Assembly (NCBI RefSeq): GCF_003431825.1
Contig: NZ_CP020084.1
Coordinates: forward strand, 81,830-145,829
Source of the DNA: Blastomonas fulva
GTDB taxonomy: Bacteria; Pseudomonadota; Alphaproteobacteria; Sphingomonadales; Sphingomonadaceae
DNA: 64,000 nucleotides
Direction of reading: 5' to 3'
The translations under genes and the position numbers were made by a program. The notes beneath the pieces were generated by a model. It was not told where the DNA came from. It ran no database searches and saw only the letters and a list, made by a program, of their open reading frames with translations. Below are positions 17,361 to 27,000 of this stretch, one piece after another; within the stretch, counting starts at the first letter, position 1; every line of letters starts with the position of its first letter.

Positions 17361-17378
17361 ATACGAAGGCCTTCGTAT
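17361..17378. promoter_or_regulatory. 18-bp perfect palindrome in divergent promoter region
   Basis: ATACGAAGGCCTTCGTAT is a perfect 18-bp palindrome. It lies 145 bases upstream of the nuclease-like gene and 54 bases upstream of the SNF2 helicase start, in the only intergenic space between the two halves of this locus. It could be a shared operator. No regulator gene lies inside the locus. Confidence 0.6.
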
Positions 17379-17432
17379 GGCTGATGAGTTTCGGGGGCTA
17401 GTCTGATTTACAGGCCATGCTACCCAGTCTGG

Positions 17433-20309
17433 ATGCGGATTACCGATTACCACGCCCGACTTTTCTCGTACCAGGTGACTCGGCAGGCGCCATCCGGTGC
17501 TGAGGATAACCTGTCGATGTCGTTGTTTGACGCATCGGTTGATCTCAACCCGCACCAGATCGAAGCCGCAACCTTCGCGCTGCAATCGCCATTGTCTCAG
17601 GGCGTCATACTTGCCGATGAGGTGGGCTTAGGCAAAACCATCGAGGCGGGGATTGTGCTCTGCCAGAAGTGGGCGGAGCGCAAGCGCCACCTGATCATCA
17701 TCTGCCCCGCCGCCATCCGCCAGCAATGGGCGAACGAACTTCAAGAGAAGTTCAATCTGCCGGCGTTTGTTCTGGACGCAAAAACCTACCGTGAGCTGCG
17801 CCGAGAAGGCCATGCTTGGCCTCTTGAGCAGAAGGCTGTGCTGATCACTTCCTATCATTACGCGGCGAGGCTGCAGGACGAGGTACGTGCGATCGAATGG
17901 GACCTCGTGGTGATCGACGAGGCCCACAAATTGCGGAACGCCTACAGGCAGAGCAATCGGCTTGGGCAGGCGATCCGATGGGCAACCGAGGGTCGCAAGA
18001 AGCTTCTGCTGACCGCCACCCCGCTTCAGAACAGCCTGCTTGAACTTTATGGCCTGTCGACGTTGATCGATGAGGATCTCTTTGGCGACCAATATGCCTT
18101 TCGCGCGAAGTACATGAACGCGGGCGGCAGCATCGCGGAACTGCGTGGCCGCCTGACCGAATTCTGCAAGCGGACGTTGCGCCGCCAGGTCATGGAGTAC
18201 GTTCGCTACACGGCAAGGCATGCCCTGACCCAGCCATTCTATCCCACCGATGCAGAGCAGGAGCTCTACGATCTGGTTACGAAGTTTCTCGAGGAAGAGG
18301 GGACGTATTCGGTGCCGGATCGGCAAAGGCATCTCACGGTGCTGGTGATGCGCAAGTTGCTCGCGTCATCGTCGGTTGCAATTGCCGGAACCCTCTCGAC
18401 TATGAAATCTCGGCTAGAGGAACTCCGCAAGAGCGAAGCCGATTCCGGCAGTGATTTGCTCGAGGCCCTGCTCGAAGATGAGGAATTCGAGCCTGAGTTG
18501 CTTGAGGAGTGGGAGACGGAGAGCGATCCGGAAGATCGAGAGCTGGTCATCCAACCGATCAAACTGCGCAAGGAAACCGAAGAGATTGCTGCGCTGGTTG
18601 ACCGGGCGAAGGCGATCCAGACCGACAGCAAGACTTTTGCGCTCCAAAAGGCGCTGGATATCGGTTTTGCCAAGCAGGCCGAAATGGGCGCCAAGCGCAA
18701 AGCGCTGATCTTTACTGAGTCCCGTCGGACCCAGGATTATCTTAGACGATTCCTCGAAGATAACGGACACCGAGGGAAGGTCGTCAGCTTCAGCGGCACC
18801 AACGCTGGCGAGGACAATCAGGCGATCTACGAGCGCTGGATCGCCGAAAATGCCGACAGCGGCCGTTCCACCGGGTCTCGCGCGATCGACATGCGTAGTG
18901 CCTTGATCGACCATTTCCGTGACCATGCCGACATCATGATCGCGACCGAGGCGGCGGCCGAGGGCGTCAACCTCCAATTCTGCTCGATGGTCATCAATTA
19001 TGACCTGCCCTGGAATCCGCAGCGGATAGAGCAGCGGATCGGACGGTGCCACCGCTACGGCCAGACCCACGACGTCATCGTCATAAACTTCCTCAACGAG
19101 CGCAACGCGGTCGATATGCGCGTGCATGAATTGCTCCGCGACAAGTTCAAGCTGTTCGACGGCGTTTTCGGCGCGTCGGATGAGGTGCTCGGCGCCATCG
19201 AGTCAGGTGTCGATTTCGAGCGCCGGATCCTGGCGATCTATGAGAAGTGCCGGACTGAGGACGAGATCAAGTCGGCCTTTGATGCCTTGCAGGCCGAGCT
19301 TGAGGAGCAAATCGCCTCTCGGATGGACGAGACCCGCGCCACGCTGTTGGAGCATTTTGACGAAGATGTTCACGCCCGGCTGAAGCTGCGTCTGGATGAG
19401 ACCAAGGCTCAGCTCGACCGGATCAGCAGCAAGTTCTGGGACGTCACGCGGCACATGCTGGACACGGCAGCGAAGTTTGATCCTGCCAGCCTCACTTTCG
19501 ACCTCCACCAGCCACCAGCGCCTGAAATCCCCCGCGGCCGATACCATCTGATTTCAAAGCTGCGCGAAGACGGGCTGGAGACAAACGCCTACGGTAGCTT
19601 CCTGTACCGGCTGTCTCATCCGTTGGGTGAGCATGTGCTCGATGCGGCGAAGGCCCTTCCAACACCCACGGCCGAACTGCACTTCGATGTCAGCGGGCAT
19701 CCGGTTCGCAACGCCGTCATGGAGGAAATGCGGGGGACCAGCGGGTGGCTCAGTCTGCGCCGGCTGACCATTTCCGCATTCGAGGATGAGGAGCATCTCC
19801 TGCTCTCGGGCATGGATGATGACGGGCGCTCGCTCGATGCCGAAGTCTGCGAGAAGATGTTCTCCATCGGCGCCACGGTGGGGCGTCCGATCTCGGTGCC
19901 CGATGGAATCGCTGCGCGGCTTCAGGCCGGTGCCGAGCGTCTCGAAAAGGCGACGCTCAATCAGGCTGCCGAGGCCAGCGGCAAGCACTTCGCCCAGGCG
20001 CGAGAGAAGCTGGAGCAGTGGGCTGAGGACAAGATCTTCGCGGCAGAACGGGCGCTCAAGGACACCAAGGAGCAGATCAAGGCGATGCGCCGGCAGGCGC
20101 GGAACGCCGCCACCGTCGAGGAGGAGCACGAGGCTCAGAGAAAGTTGCAGGAGCTGGAGCGCAAGCAGCGTAAGCAGCGGCAGGAAATCTTTGACGTTGA
20201 AGACGAAATTGCCGAACGTCGGGACAGCATGATCGATGCGCTGCAAAAGCGCATGGCTCAGCGCACGCAGTCGGAAACTCTGTTCACCATTCGTTGGTCG
20301 GTTATCTGA
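17433..20309 (+). CDS. SNF2-family helicase of a putative defence system
   Basis: A 958-residue SNF2/RapA-like ATPase. Walker A is DEVGLGKT (62-69), the Walker B box DEAH (162-165) and motif III LLLTATPLQNS (about 190). The second RecA domain carries motif V (TEAAAEGVNLQ) and motif VI (QRIEQRIGRCHRYGQ). The last 350 residues are helical, ending in a long charged coiled coil. DrmD of DISARM is a comparable SNF2 protein, but no DrmA, DrmB or DrmC is present. It heads a tight four-gene cluster with an unknown gene, a methyltransferase and a Res-like helicase. SNF2 ATPases translocate along duplex DNA, so a role in moving along or remodelling invading DNA is inferred. Confidence 0.9.
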   Translation: MRITDYHARLFSYQVTRQAPSGAEDNLSMSLFDASVDLNPHQIEAATFALQSPLSQGVILADEVGLGKTIEAGIVLCQKWAERKRHLIIICPAAIRQQWANELQEKFNLPAFVLDAKTYRELRREGHAWPLEQKAVLITSYHYAARLQDEVRAIEWDLVVIDEAHKLRNAYRQSNRLGQAIRWATEGRKKLLLTATPLQNSLLELYGLSTLIDEDLFGDQYAFRAKYMNAGGSIAELRGRLTEFCKRTLRRQVMEYVRYTARHALTQPFYPTDAEQELYDLVTKFLEEEGTYSVPDRQRHLTVLVMRKLLASSSVAIAGTLSTMKSRLEELRKSEADSGSDLLEALLEDEEFEPELLEEWETESDPEDRELVIQPIKLRKETEEIAALVDRAKAIQTDSKTFALQKALDIGFAKQAEMGAKRKALIFTESRRTQDYLRRFLEDNGHRGKVVSFSGTNAGEDNQAIYERWIAENADSGRSTGSRAIDMRSALIDHFRDHADIMIATEAAAEGVNLQFCSMVINYDLPWNPQRIEQRIGRCHRYGQTHDVIVINFLNERNAVDMRVHELLRDKFKLFDGVFGASDEVLGAIESGVDFERRILAIYEKCRTEDEIKSAFDALQAELEEQIASRMDETRATLLEHFDEDVHARLKLRLDETKAQLDRISSKFWDVTRHMLDTAAKFDPASLTFDLHQPPAPEIPRGRYHLISKLREDGLETNAYGSFLYRLSHPLGEHVLDAAKALPTPTAELHFDVSGHPVRNAVMEEMRGTSGWLSLRRLTISAFEDEEHLLLSGMDDDGRSLDAEVCEKMFSIGATVGRPISVPDGIAARLQAGAERLEKATLNQAAEASGKHFAQAREKLEQWAEDKIFAAERALKDTKEQIKAMRRQARNAATVEEEHEAQRKLQELERKQRKQRQEIFDVEDEIAERRDSMIDALQKRMAQRTQSETLFTIRWSVI

Positions 20310-20322
20310 GAGCCCTCATACT

Positions 20323-20832
20323 ATGCCAACCAAACCCTCGGACATTGGATGGTATCCGCGCGATCCGAACTATCGCAAGACCTATGAGGACGCCATGCGT
20401 GCGGCTCTGCGCCACTATGCGAGGCATGGTGACGTGACGCAGGTTCAGCAACTGCTGCAGCTCGTTACAGACAAGGAGGCCCGGTTCGTCATTGCGAGGC
20501 GGGTCGCTGCGCAGTTTCCAATTCGGGTCAATCAAAGCGGAAAGCTCTCACGCGATAAGGATCGCTCGCCAGATTTTGATTGGAGTGCGATCGAAACTGC
20601 CAGCTTTTGGCCCCGACGAATTCAAAGCGATGCCGGGCACATCTCCATTCGGAATGAAGATTTCTCGCTCTCAGAACTCATCGACGAAGTGATTGATGTG
20701 CTTGTGCTTCACCGTCATACCATAGCGGACGGCGACCTCGAGCGGTTGCAGAATGCGGTCGACACTGTAGCTAAGCGTCGACGATCAACGGCACCGTCCG
20801 AGTCAGGGCTGCCGACGTCCCCCGAGGAGTGA
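20323..20832 (+). CDS. conserved-looking small protein between SNF2 helicase and methyltransferase
   Basis: A 169-residue soluble protein with no recognised domain. It starts with MPTKPSDIGWYPRDPNY, continues with several amphipathic helices and ends in a disordered basic/proline tail. The start is 13 bases after the helicase stop, and the stop lies 2 bases before the methyltransferase GTG start, so it is an integral member of the cluster. Such proteins may link helicase and methyltransferase or recognise partner DNA. That is a guess from position only. Confidence 0.65.
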   Translation: MPTKPSDIGWYPRDPNYRKTYEDAMRAALRHYARHGDVTQVQQLLQLVTDKEARFVIARRVAAQFPIRVNQSGKLSRDKDRSPDFDWSAIETASFWPRRIQSDAGHISIRNEDFSLSELIDEVIDVLVLHRHTIADGDLERLQNAVDTVAKRRRSTAPSESGLPTSPEE

Positions 20833-20834
20833 AT

Positions 20835-23800
20835 GTGAGCAAATTCGACGAACTCGTCACCAAGCTGCGCGAGATTTTCCAGATTGACCGGCCGGAGCTT
20901 GATTTCGGCGTCTACCGCATCCTCAATGCCCGCGCGGACGAGATCAACGAATACCTGACCAAGCGACTTCGGGAGCAAGTAGAAGCGGCGCTGGCTACGG
21001 GCTCCGCCGCCAACATGGAGGCCCAGCAGCGCGAGCTTGAGGAGGCGATCAAGGCTGCTAAGGCGCTCGGCGCAGACCCCGAAACGCTCCCCAAGGTCAA
21101 GGAATTGCGCGCCGCGATCGCCGGTGCGGCATCCGGCGCGTCCGATCACGAAAACGCTGTGTTCTCGCACCTGCTGGCGTTCTTCTCGCGCTACTACGAC
21201 AAGGGCGATTTCATCAGCCAGCGCCGGTACAAGGGCGATACCTATGCCATCCCCTATGCCGGGGAGGAGGTGGTGCTGCATTGGGCCAACAAGGACCAGT
21301 ACTACACCAAGTCCGGCGAGGCGTTCAGCAACTACGGCTTCAAGCTGCCCGATGGCCGCGCGGTCCGGTTCCAGCTGATCGCCGCGGACACCGCCAAGGA
21401 CAATCGCAAGGACAATGACAAGGACCGCCGCTTCGCGCTAGCCGAGGCGCGCACTGTCACCCGCGTCGATGATGAGGGCGAGCCTTACGAGGAAGAGATC
21501 GTCCCCATTGGCGAGGAAGACGGCGATCTTGTCATCCGGTTCGAATACCGGGCCTTCCCGGCCAAGACAAAGCAGGAAAGCCTCGTCGATGCCGCGGTGC
21601 AGGCCGTGCTGGCTGATGAGGCGGTGAAGGCGAGCTGGCTGGACCTGACCACCCGCGCGCCGACGGACAAGAACCCGCAGCGCACCGTGCTGGAAAAGCA
21701 CCTGACGACCTATACCCAGAAGAACACGGTCGACTACTTCATTCACAAAGACCTTGGCACGTTCCTCCGGCGGGAGCTCGATTTCTACATCAAGAACGAG
21801 GTGATGAACCTCGACGATGTGCAGGATGCCAAGAGTTTCGCCGCGATCGAGGCCAACCTGCGAATGATCCAGTGCCTGCGCAAGATTGCGCAGGATCTAA
21901 TCACCTTCCTTGCCAGCATCGAGGATTTCCAGAAGAAGCTGTGGCTCAAGAAGAAGTTCGTCGTGGCGGCGCATTATTGCGTCACGCTCGATCGCGTGCC
22001 CGAGGCGCTCTATGACCGGATCGCAGCCAACCCCGCACAATGGGCGCAGTGGCACGATCTGGGCATGCGCGACAGCGCTGCACTTGGTACCGCCGCAGAC
22101 CTGAAAGCCCAGCCCTATCTGATGGTGGACACCGCGCTGTTCGACGCCACTTTCCGCGCTGACCTGCTCAAGGCTATTCCTGATCTGGATGCCTGCACGG
22201 ATGGCTTGCTAGTGCATGGCGACAATTTCCAAGCGTTGGCGTTGTTGGATGAGCGGTATCGGGAAAAAGTAAAATCCGTTTATATCGATCCGCCATATAA
22301 TACTGGCGACGATGGATTTGCTTACAAAGACTCATATCGCCATTCTTCTTGGATGACTATGATTGCCAATCGCATTCCATTGATGAAATCGGTCATGAAA
22401 TCGAACGGGATATTCTCGGTAAGCATCGATCGGGACGAGAACAGGAACCTATTACCATTGCTTTTTTCCGAATTTGGAGAGGGTAACTTCCTCGAAGAAG
22501 TCGTTTGGAAAAAAGCCTATGGCGGCGGTGCTAAGACAAAGCACATCAACAATTTGCATGAATATATTCACCAGTTTGCGATCGATAAGGGTGCCGTCCC
22601 CTTTCTCGATCTTCCGCCCGATCCGGATGCTGTCAAATATTATAAATTGAAGGATGGAAAATTCGAAGTGCGAGGGAAGCACCGGCTTCAGCCTTTGAAC
22701 ACCAACAGCAATGATTTTCGAAAATCTCTCACGTATCCAATCCCAGTTCCTCCGATTTCCACTTTAGGCTCAAAGGGTTGGTCGGATGAGGCTAAGCGGA
22801 TTGCTGGGTGCTTGGATCGCAATGAAATTCAATTAACCGGCTCCTTTGAAGAGGGATGGCTTCTTGCCAACGAAGACGGCTCGCCTTGGCAGGGTGAGTT
22901 CGTCAAGCCGGAAAGGCAGTGGCAATGGAGCTGGGACAAAGTGCGCCAAGCGCTCATCGACGATGAGATCGTGATCACCTTGTCCGACGGCGTTCCCATT
23001 GCAAGCTACAAGCAGTATCGGTTTAATGAAGCTGGTGAAGAACGCGGCAGAAAGCCCGCTAGCGTTCTAATTGGGCCATATACACAGAGCGGGACTGATG
23101 CGGTCCGAAGTCTCTTTGGTTTTGATGCGGCAAAGTTTCCAAAGCCCGTTGGCCTAATCCAGGATATCATTGGCATTGGATACAAAGACAGATCTGCTCT
23201 TGTTGCAGATTTTTTTGCTGGCTCTGGCACAACCGGCGAGGCGACGTTCACGCTAAACCGTTCTGATGGCGGAAGCAGAAGGTATATCTTGTCTGACCAA
23301 GGTGCATCGTTCGACACAGTGCTTAAGCCGCGAATGCAAAAGGTCACGTATTCAGCAGAATGGGTCGACGGAAAGCCCACGGCTCCCAACACGGGCATCA
23401 GCCACGCTTTCAAGGTGCTGAAGATCGAAAGTTACGAGGACACCCTGAACAACCTGACGCTCAAGCGTGACGCTGCTCAGCAGGGCCTGCTCGAGCGCAT
23501 GGGTGAAGGTGCGCGCGATGAATATCTGATGCGATACATGCTCGACGTAGAGGCGCGCGGATCGTTGCTCTCGGTCGAGGATTTCAAAAAGCCATTCGAT
23601 TACGAGTTGGATATTGCGGTCGACAGCGCCGGTGCCACCCAGCGCACCAAGGTCGATCTTGTCGAGACGTTCAACTACCTGATCGGGCTCACGGTCAAGG
23701 AATATGATTCCGACATCCGTCGTGGTTACGTTCGTGTGACGGGAACGCTGCCTGACGGAAAATTGGCCCTTATCATTTGGCGAGATTGCGAGGTCATTGA

Positions 23801-24011
23801 TCACGACCGGCTGCAACGCTTGATACCTCGCTTCGATCTGGATCTCGCCGAGAGGTCGAGCAAATACGAAGTGATATACATCAATGGCGACCACAACATT
23901 CCGCTCATCTACAGTGGAGCGGAAGGTGACGGCGTCGTTGAACGAACGCTGAAGCTGCGGCAGATCGAACCGGAGTTCCTTTCCCGCATGTTCGATGTGG
24001 CGGATGCCTGA
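20835..24011 (+). CDS. large beta-class DNA methyltransferase (type III Mod-like)
   Basis: A 1058-residue DNA methyltransferase. The catalytic motif IV is DPPY in VYIDPPYNTGDDG (485-488). The AdoMet motif I is FAGSGTT (794-800). DPPY preceding FxGxG is the beta-class order of type III Mod subunits, with target recognition in between. Mod proteins are usually about 650 residues. The extra 450 at the N terminus are helical and basic and could contact the helicases. Start GTG 20835 has GAGGAG 5 bases upstream; a GTG at 20829 is less likely. Bases about 22230-23340, which encode the catalytic and recognition part, are clearly poorer in GC than both flanks. Product expected to be N6-methyladenine. 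Confidence 0.92.
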   Translation: MSKFDELVTKLREIFQIDRPELDFGVYRILNARADEINEYLTKRLREQVEAALATGSAANMEAQQRELEEAIKAAKALGADPETLPKVKELRAAIAGAASGASDHENAVFSHLLAFFSRYYDKGDFISQRRYKGDTYAIPYAGEEVVLHWANKDQYYTKSGEAFSNYGFKLPDGRAVRFQLIAADTAKDNRKDNDKDRRFALAEARTVTRVDDEGEPYEEEIVPIGEEDGDLVIRFEYRAFPAKTKQESLVDAAVQAVLADEAVKASWLDLTTRAPTDKNPQRTVLEKHLTTYTQKNTVDYFIHKDLGTFLRRELDFYIKNEVMNLDDVQDAKSFAAIEANLRMIQCLRKIAQDLITFLASIEDFQKKLWLKKKFVVAAHYCVTLDRVPEALYDRIAANPAQWAQWHDLGMRDSAALGTAADLKAQPYLMVDTALFDATFRADLLKAIPDLDACTDGLLVHGDNFQALALLDERYREKVKSVYIDPPYNTGDDGFAYKDSYRHSSWMTMIANRIPLMKSVMKSNGIFSVSIDRDENRNLLPLLFSEFGEGNFLEEVVWKKAYGGGAKTKHINNLHEYIHQFAIDKGAVPFLDLPPDPDAVKYYKLKDGKFEVRGKHRLQPLNTNSNDFRKSLTYPIPVPPISTLGSKGWSDEAKRIAGCLDRNEIQLTGSFEEGWLLANEDGSPWQGEFVKPERQWQWSWDKVRQALIDDEIVITLSDGVPIASYKQYRFNEAGEERGRKPASVLIGPYTQSGTDAVRSLFGFDAAKFPKPVGLIQDIIGIGYKDRSALVADFFAGSGTTGEATFTLNRSDGGSRRYILSDQGASFDTVLKPRMQKVTYSAEWVDGKPTAPNTGISHAFKVLKIESYEDTLNNLTLKRDAAQQGLLERMGEGARDEYLMRYMLDVEARGSLLSVEDFKKPFDYELDIAVDSAGATQRTKVDLVETFNYLIGLTVKEYDSDIRRGYVRVTGTLPDGKLALIIWRDCEVIDHDRLQRLIPRFDLDLAERSSKYEVIYINGDHNIPLIYSGAEGDGVVERTLKLRQIEPEFLSRMFDVADA

Positions 24012-27000
24012 TGACACGTGCGCCCGCCAGGAAACGCAGCTTCCATCAGGAGCTGGTGCTCAATCGCTGGATGCTCTCCCACTTCCGGGGGAAGAGCCTC
24101 GCCGTGCTCAAGGAACGCCTGGGTGCTGACCGGCATGAAGGGCTGGACGATGACGGGCAGACGCGGTTTTTCCACGAACTGGTGCGCGACCTGTTCGAAT
24201 ATGACCGCATCAGCAATACCGAGCTGCGCCGCTATGACCTGAACATCGTTGCTCATTGGAAGGCGATCACCGAAAAACGCAACGTCGCCGAGGGCGCGGT
24301 GCTGACGATGAAGTACTTCCAGTACCTCAGCCTGCTGTTCAGCGAAATCTACCTCGACTGGTATTTCAACCATCGGCAGGACTTGCTCGATGGCCTGAAC
24401 GCCGAGCTGAAGGCGTACAGTGAGGAAGAGGGGGCCGAGCCGTTCCGCCCCTATACCGCAGACGATCTCAACAAGATCGCCTATTGGAGCGCGACCGGGA
24501 GCGGCAAGACGTTGCTGCTGCATGTCAACATCCGGCAGTATCTGCAATACTATCGCGGCGGCAACGCCGGCACGGCTTCCGGAACATACCCCGACAAGAT
24601 CATCATCCTCACCCCCAATGAGGGCCTGTCGCGCCAGCATCTTGAGGAGCTGTCGCTCTCCGGATTCTCGTTCCATCGCCTATTCGACAAGAACCGTGCC
24701 CCCGACTTCCCCGGCACGATCGAGGTGATCGACGTCAACAAGCTCGGGGATGAGGGCGGCGACAAGACTGTCGCCGTGGACGCCTTCGAAGGCGACAATC
24801 TCGTGCTGGTAGACGAGGGCCATCGCGGAACCAGCAGCGGTGCAGGCGCATGGCTTGCCCGCCGCGAGAAGCTGGTGAGCAAGGGCTTTGCCTTCGAATA
24901 CAGCGCAACATTCTCGCAGGCTGTCGGTAAGGGAATGACGGTCGAAAAGGCGGAAGAGGAACTGCTTAAGCGCAAGGCCAAAAGGATCTTCCCGGAGCGC
25001 CAATGGCGCACCTTGACCGGTGACGAACGGGCGCAGCTGAGCCTCAGCCTCGCAGAGCAGAAGCGGGCGCGCAGCGATGCCGTGAAGGAGACTTACGCCA
25101 AGGCAATCCTGTTCGATTACAGCTACAAGTTCTTCTACGCTGATGGCTACGGCAAGGAGCACCTAATCCTCAACCTTGCGGACGACCGCGATGAGGAGAC
25201 CCGCGCGCTCTATTTCACGGCATGCTTGCTGGCCTTCTACCAGCAGCTCTACCTGTGGGAGACGAAGCGGTCCGTCATGGCCGACTTCAATATCGAGCGG
25301 CCACTCTGGGTGTTTGTCGGCCATACTGTCGCTGGGGAAGAGAGCGACCTTATGGCGGTGCTCGGCTTCCTCGCCGGGTTCCTGAACAATGACGAACGCG
25401 CCAAAGGCTGGATCGCAGAGCTGATCGCCGACCGAGCCCAACTGCTTGATACCAAGGGGCGTAGTATCTTCGCCGGGCGCTTCACTCCACTTCTCGGGCA
25501 AGATGCAGAAGCCGTCTATGCCGATATCCTGCGCCGCGTTTTCAATGCGGAATCGCGCCAGCGGCTGAAGCTCATCAACCTCAAGAGCAGCAAGGGCGAG
25601 CTTGCGCTGCGTGTTGGCAGCTCAGAGCCATTTGGCCTGATCAACATCGGCGATGACAGCGGCTTCTTCAAAACGGCCGATGAGGCCGAAACCGGGTTCG
25701 ATACCGAGAGCTACGATTTCGCTGGCAGCCTGTTTCATCAGATCAACCTGCCTGACAGCCGCATGTCGATGCTGGTGGGGTCGCGCAAGTTCACCGAGGG
25801 CTGGTCGAGTTGGCGGGTGTCCACCATGGGCTTGCTCAATATGGGGCGGGGGGAGGGCTCGCAGATAATCCAGCTCTTCGGCCGCGGCGTTCGCCTGAAG
25901 GGGCGTGACATGTCGCTGAAACGGTCATTGCCGACCGAGCGGCCGAAGGGAAGCTACCTGGAAAAGCTGGAGGCGCTCAACATTTTCGGGGTGCGGGCCG
26001 ACTACATGGCCACTTTCCGCGAATATCTGATCGAGGAAGGGATCACGCCGAGCGACGAGATCATCACGCTCGATTTTCCGACCCGCAGCAACCTGCCGAC
26101 TGGCAGGCGCCTGAAAACCCTCAAGCTGCGCGATGGCTACAAAGACAATCAGGCCAAAGGGTTCAAGCGAGTCCATTTTCCATGGCTCTACGAGGTGCCT
26201 GCAGAATTCGAAGGCAAGATCAAACCGCCGCATGTCACGCTGGACCTCTACCCACGCGTTGAAGCCATGGCCTCCGACGGCAAGGGGCAGACGGATGACG
26301 GTAACGCGCGCCACATCGGCAAGATCGACCGGGCCTTGATGGCCATGTTCGACTGGGATCGCCTTTTCCTGTCGTTGCAGCAGTACAAGCTGCAGAAGAG
26401 TTGGAGCAATCTGCGCCTCGAGAAGGCACGGCTTCGTCAATTCTGCGAGAGCCGCGACGACTGGTACACCTTGTTCATGCCAGCGAGCGAGCTGACGTTC
26501 TCGGGCTTTACGACGGTCCTGAAACTTCAGGACGTCCTGCTCCAGCTGCTGTGCGACTATACTGATCGTTTCTATCAGGGCCTGAAAGCGGCCTATGAAG
26601 GTCAGTATTTCGACCTCGATGAGGTGACGGAAGAGCATGGCTCGATGCTCAAACTATACCAGTTCGAGATCGAGAACAGCGACGCCGGCGAAACCTACCT
26701 GAACCGTTTAAAGGCGCTGCAGGAGCTTGTTGCGGCGGGGAACATCGGCGAAGCCAGCAAGTGGCATGCGGCCAATATGGTAGCGATCAGCTTCGATCGG
26801 CACCTGTTTTATCCGCTGCTTTGCCCGGTCAAGGACGGCACCCTGCCGTTGAAGATGAGACCGCTAGGCCTTGGCGCGGAGAGTGAAGTCAGGTTCGTGC
26901 ACGACCTCATGGCCTTTTACGAATCCGATGCTGGGCGCAAAGCAATAGGGAAACGGAGCCTTTACCTGCTTCGAAATGCTGACAGTAAAGCCAAAGGGCT

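Noticed and set aside
18414..19127. 237-codon open frame inside the SNF2 gene on the minus strand
   Set aside because: No motif, and the sense strand carries complete helicase motifs.
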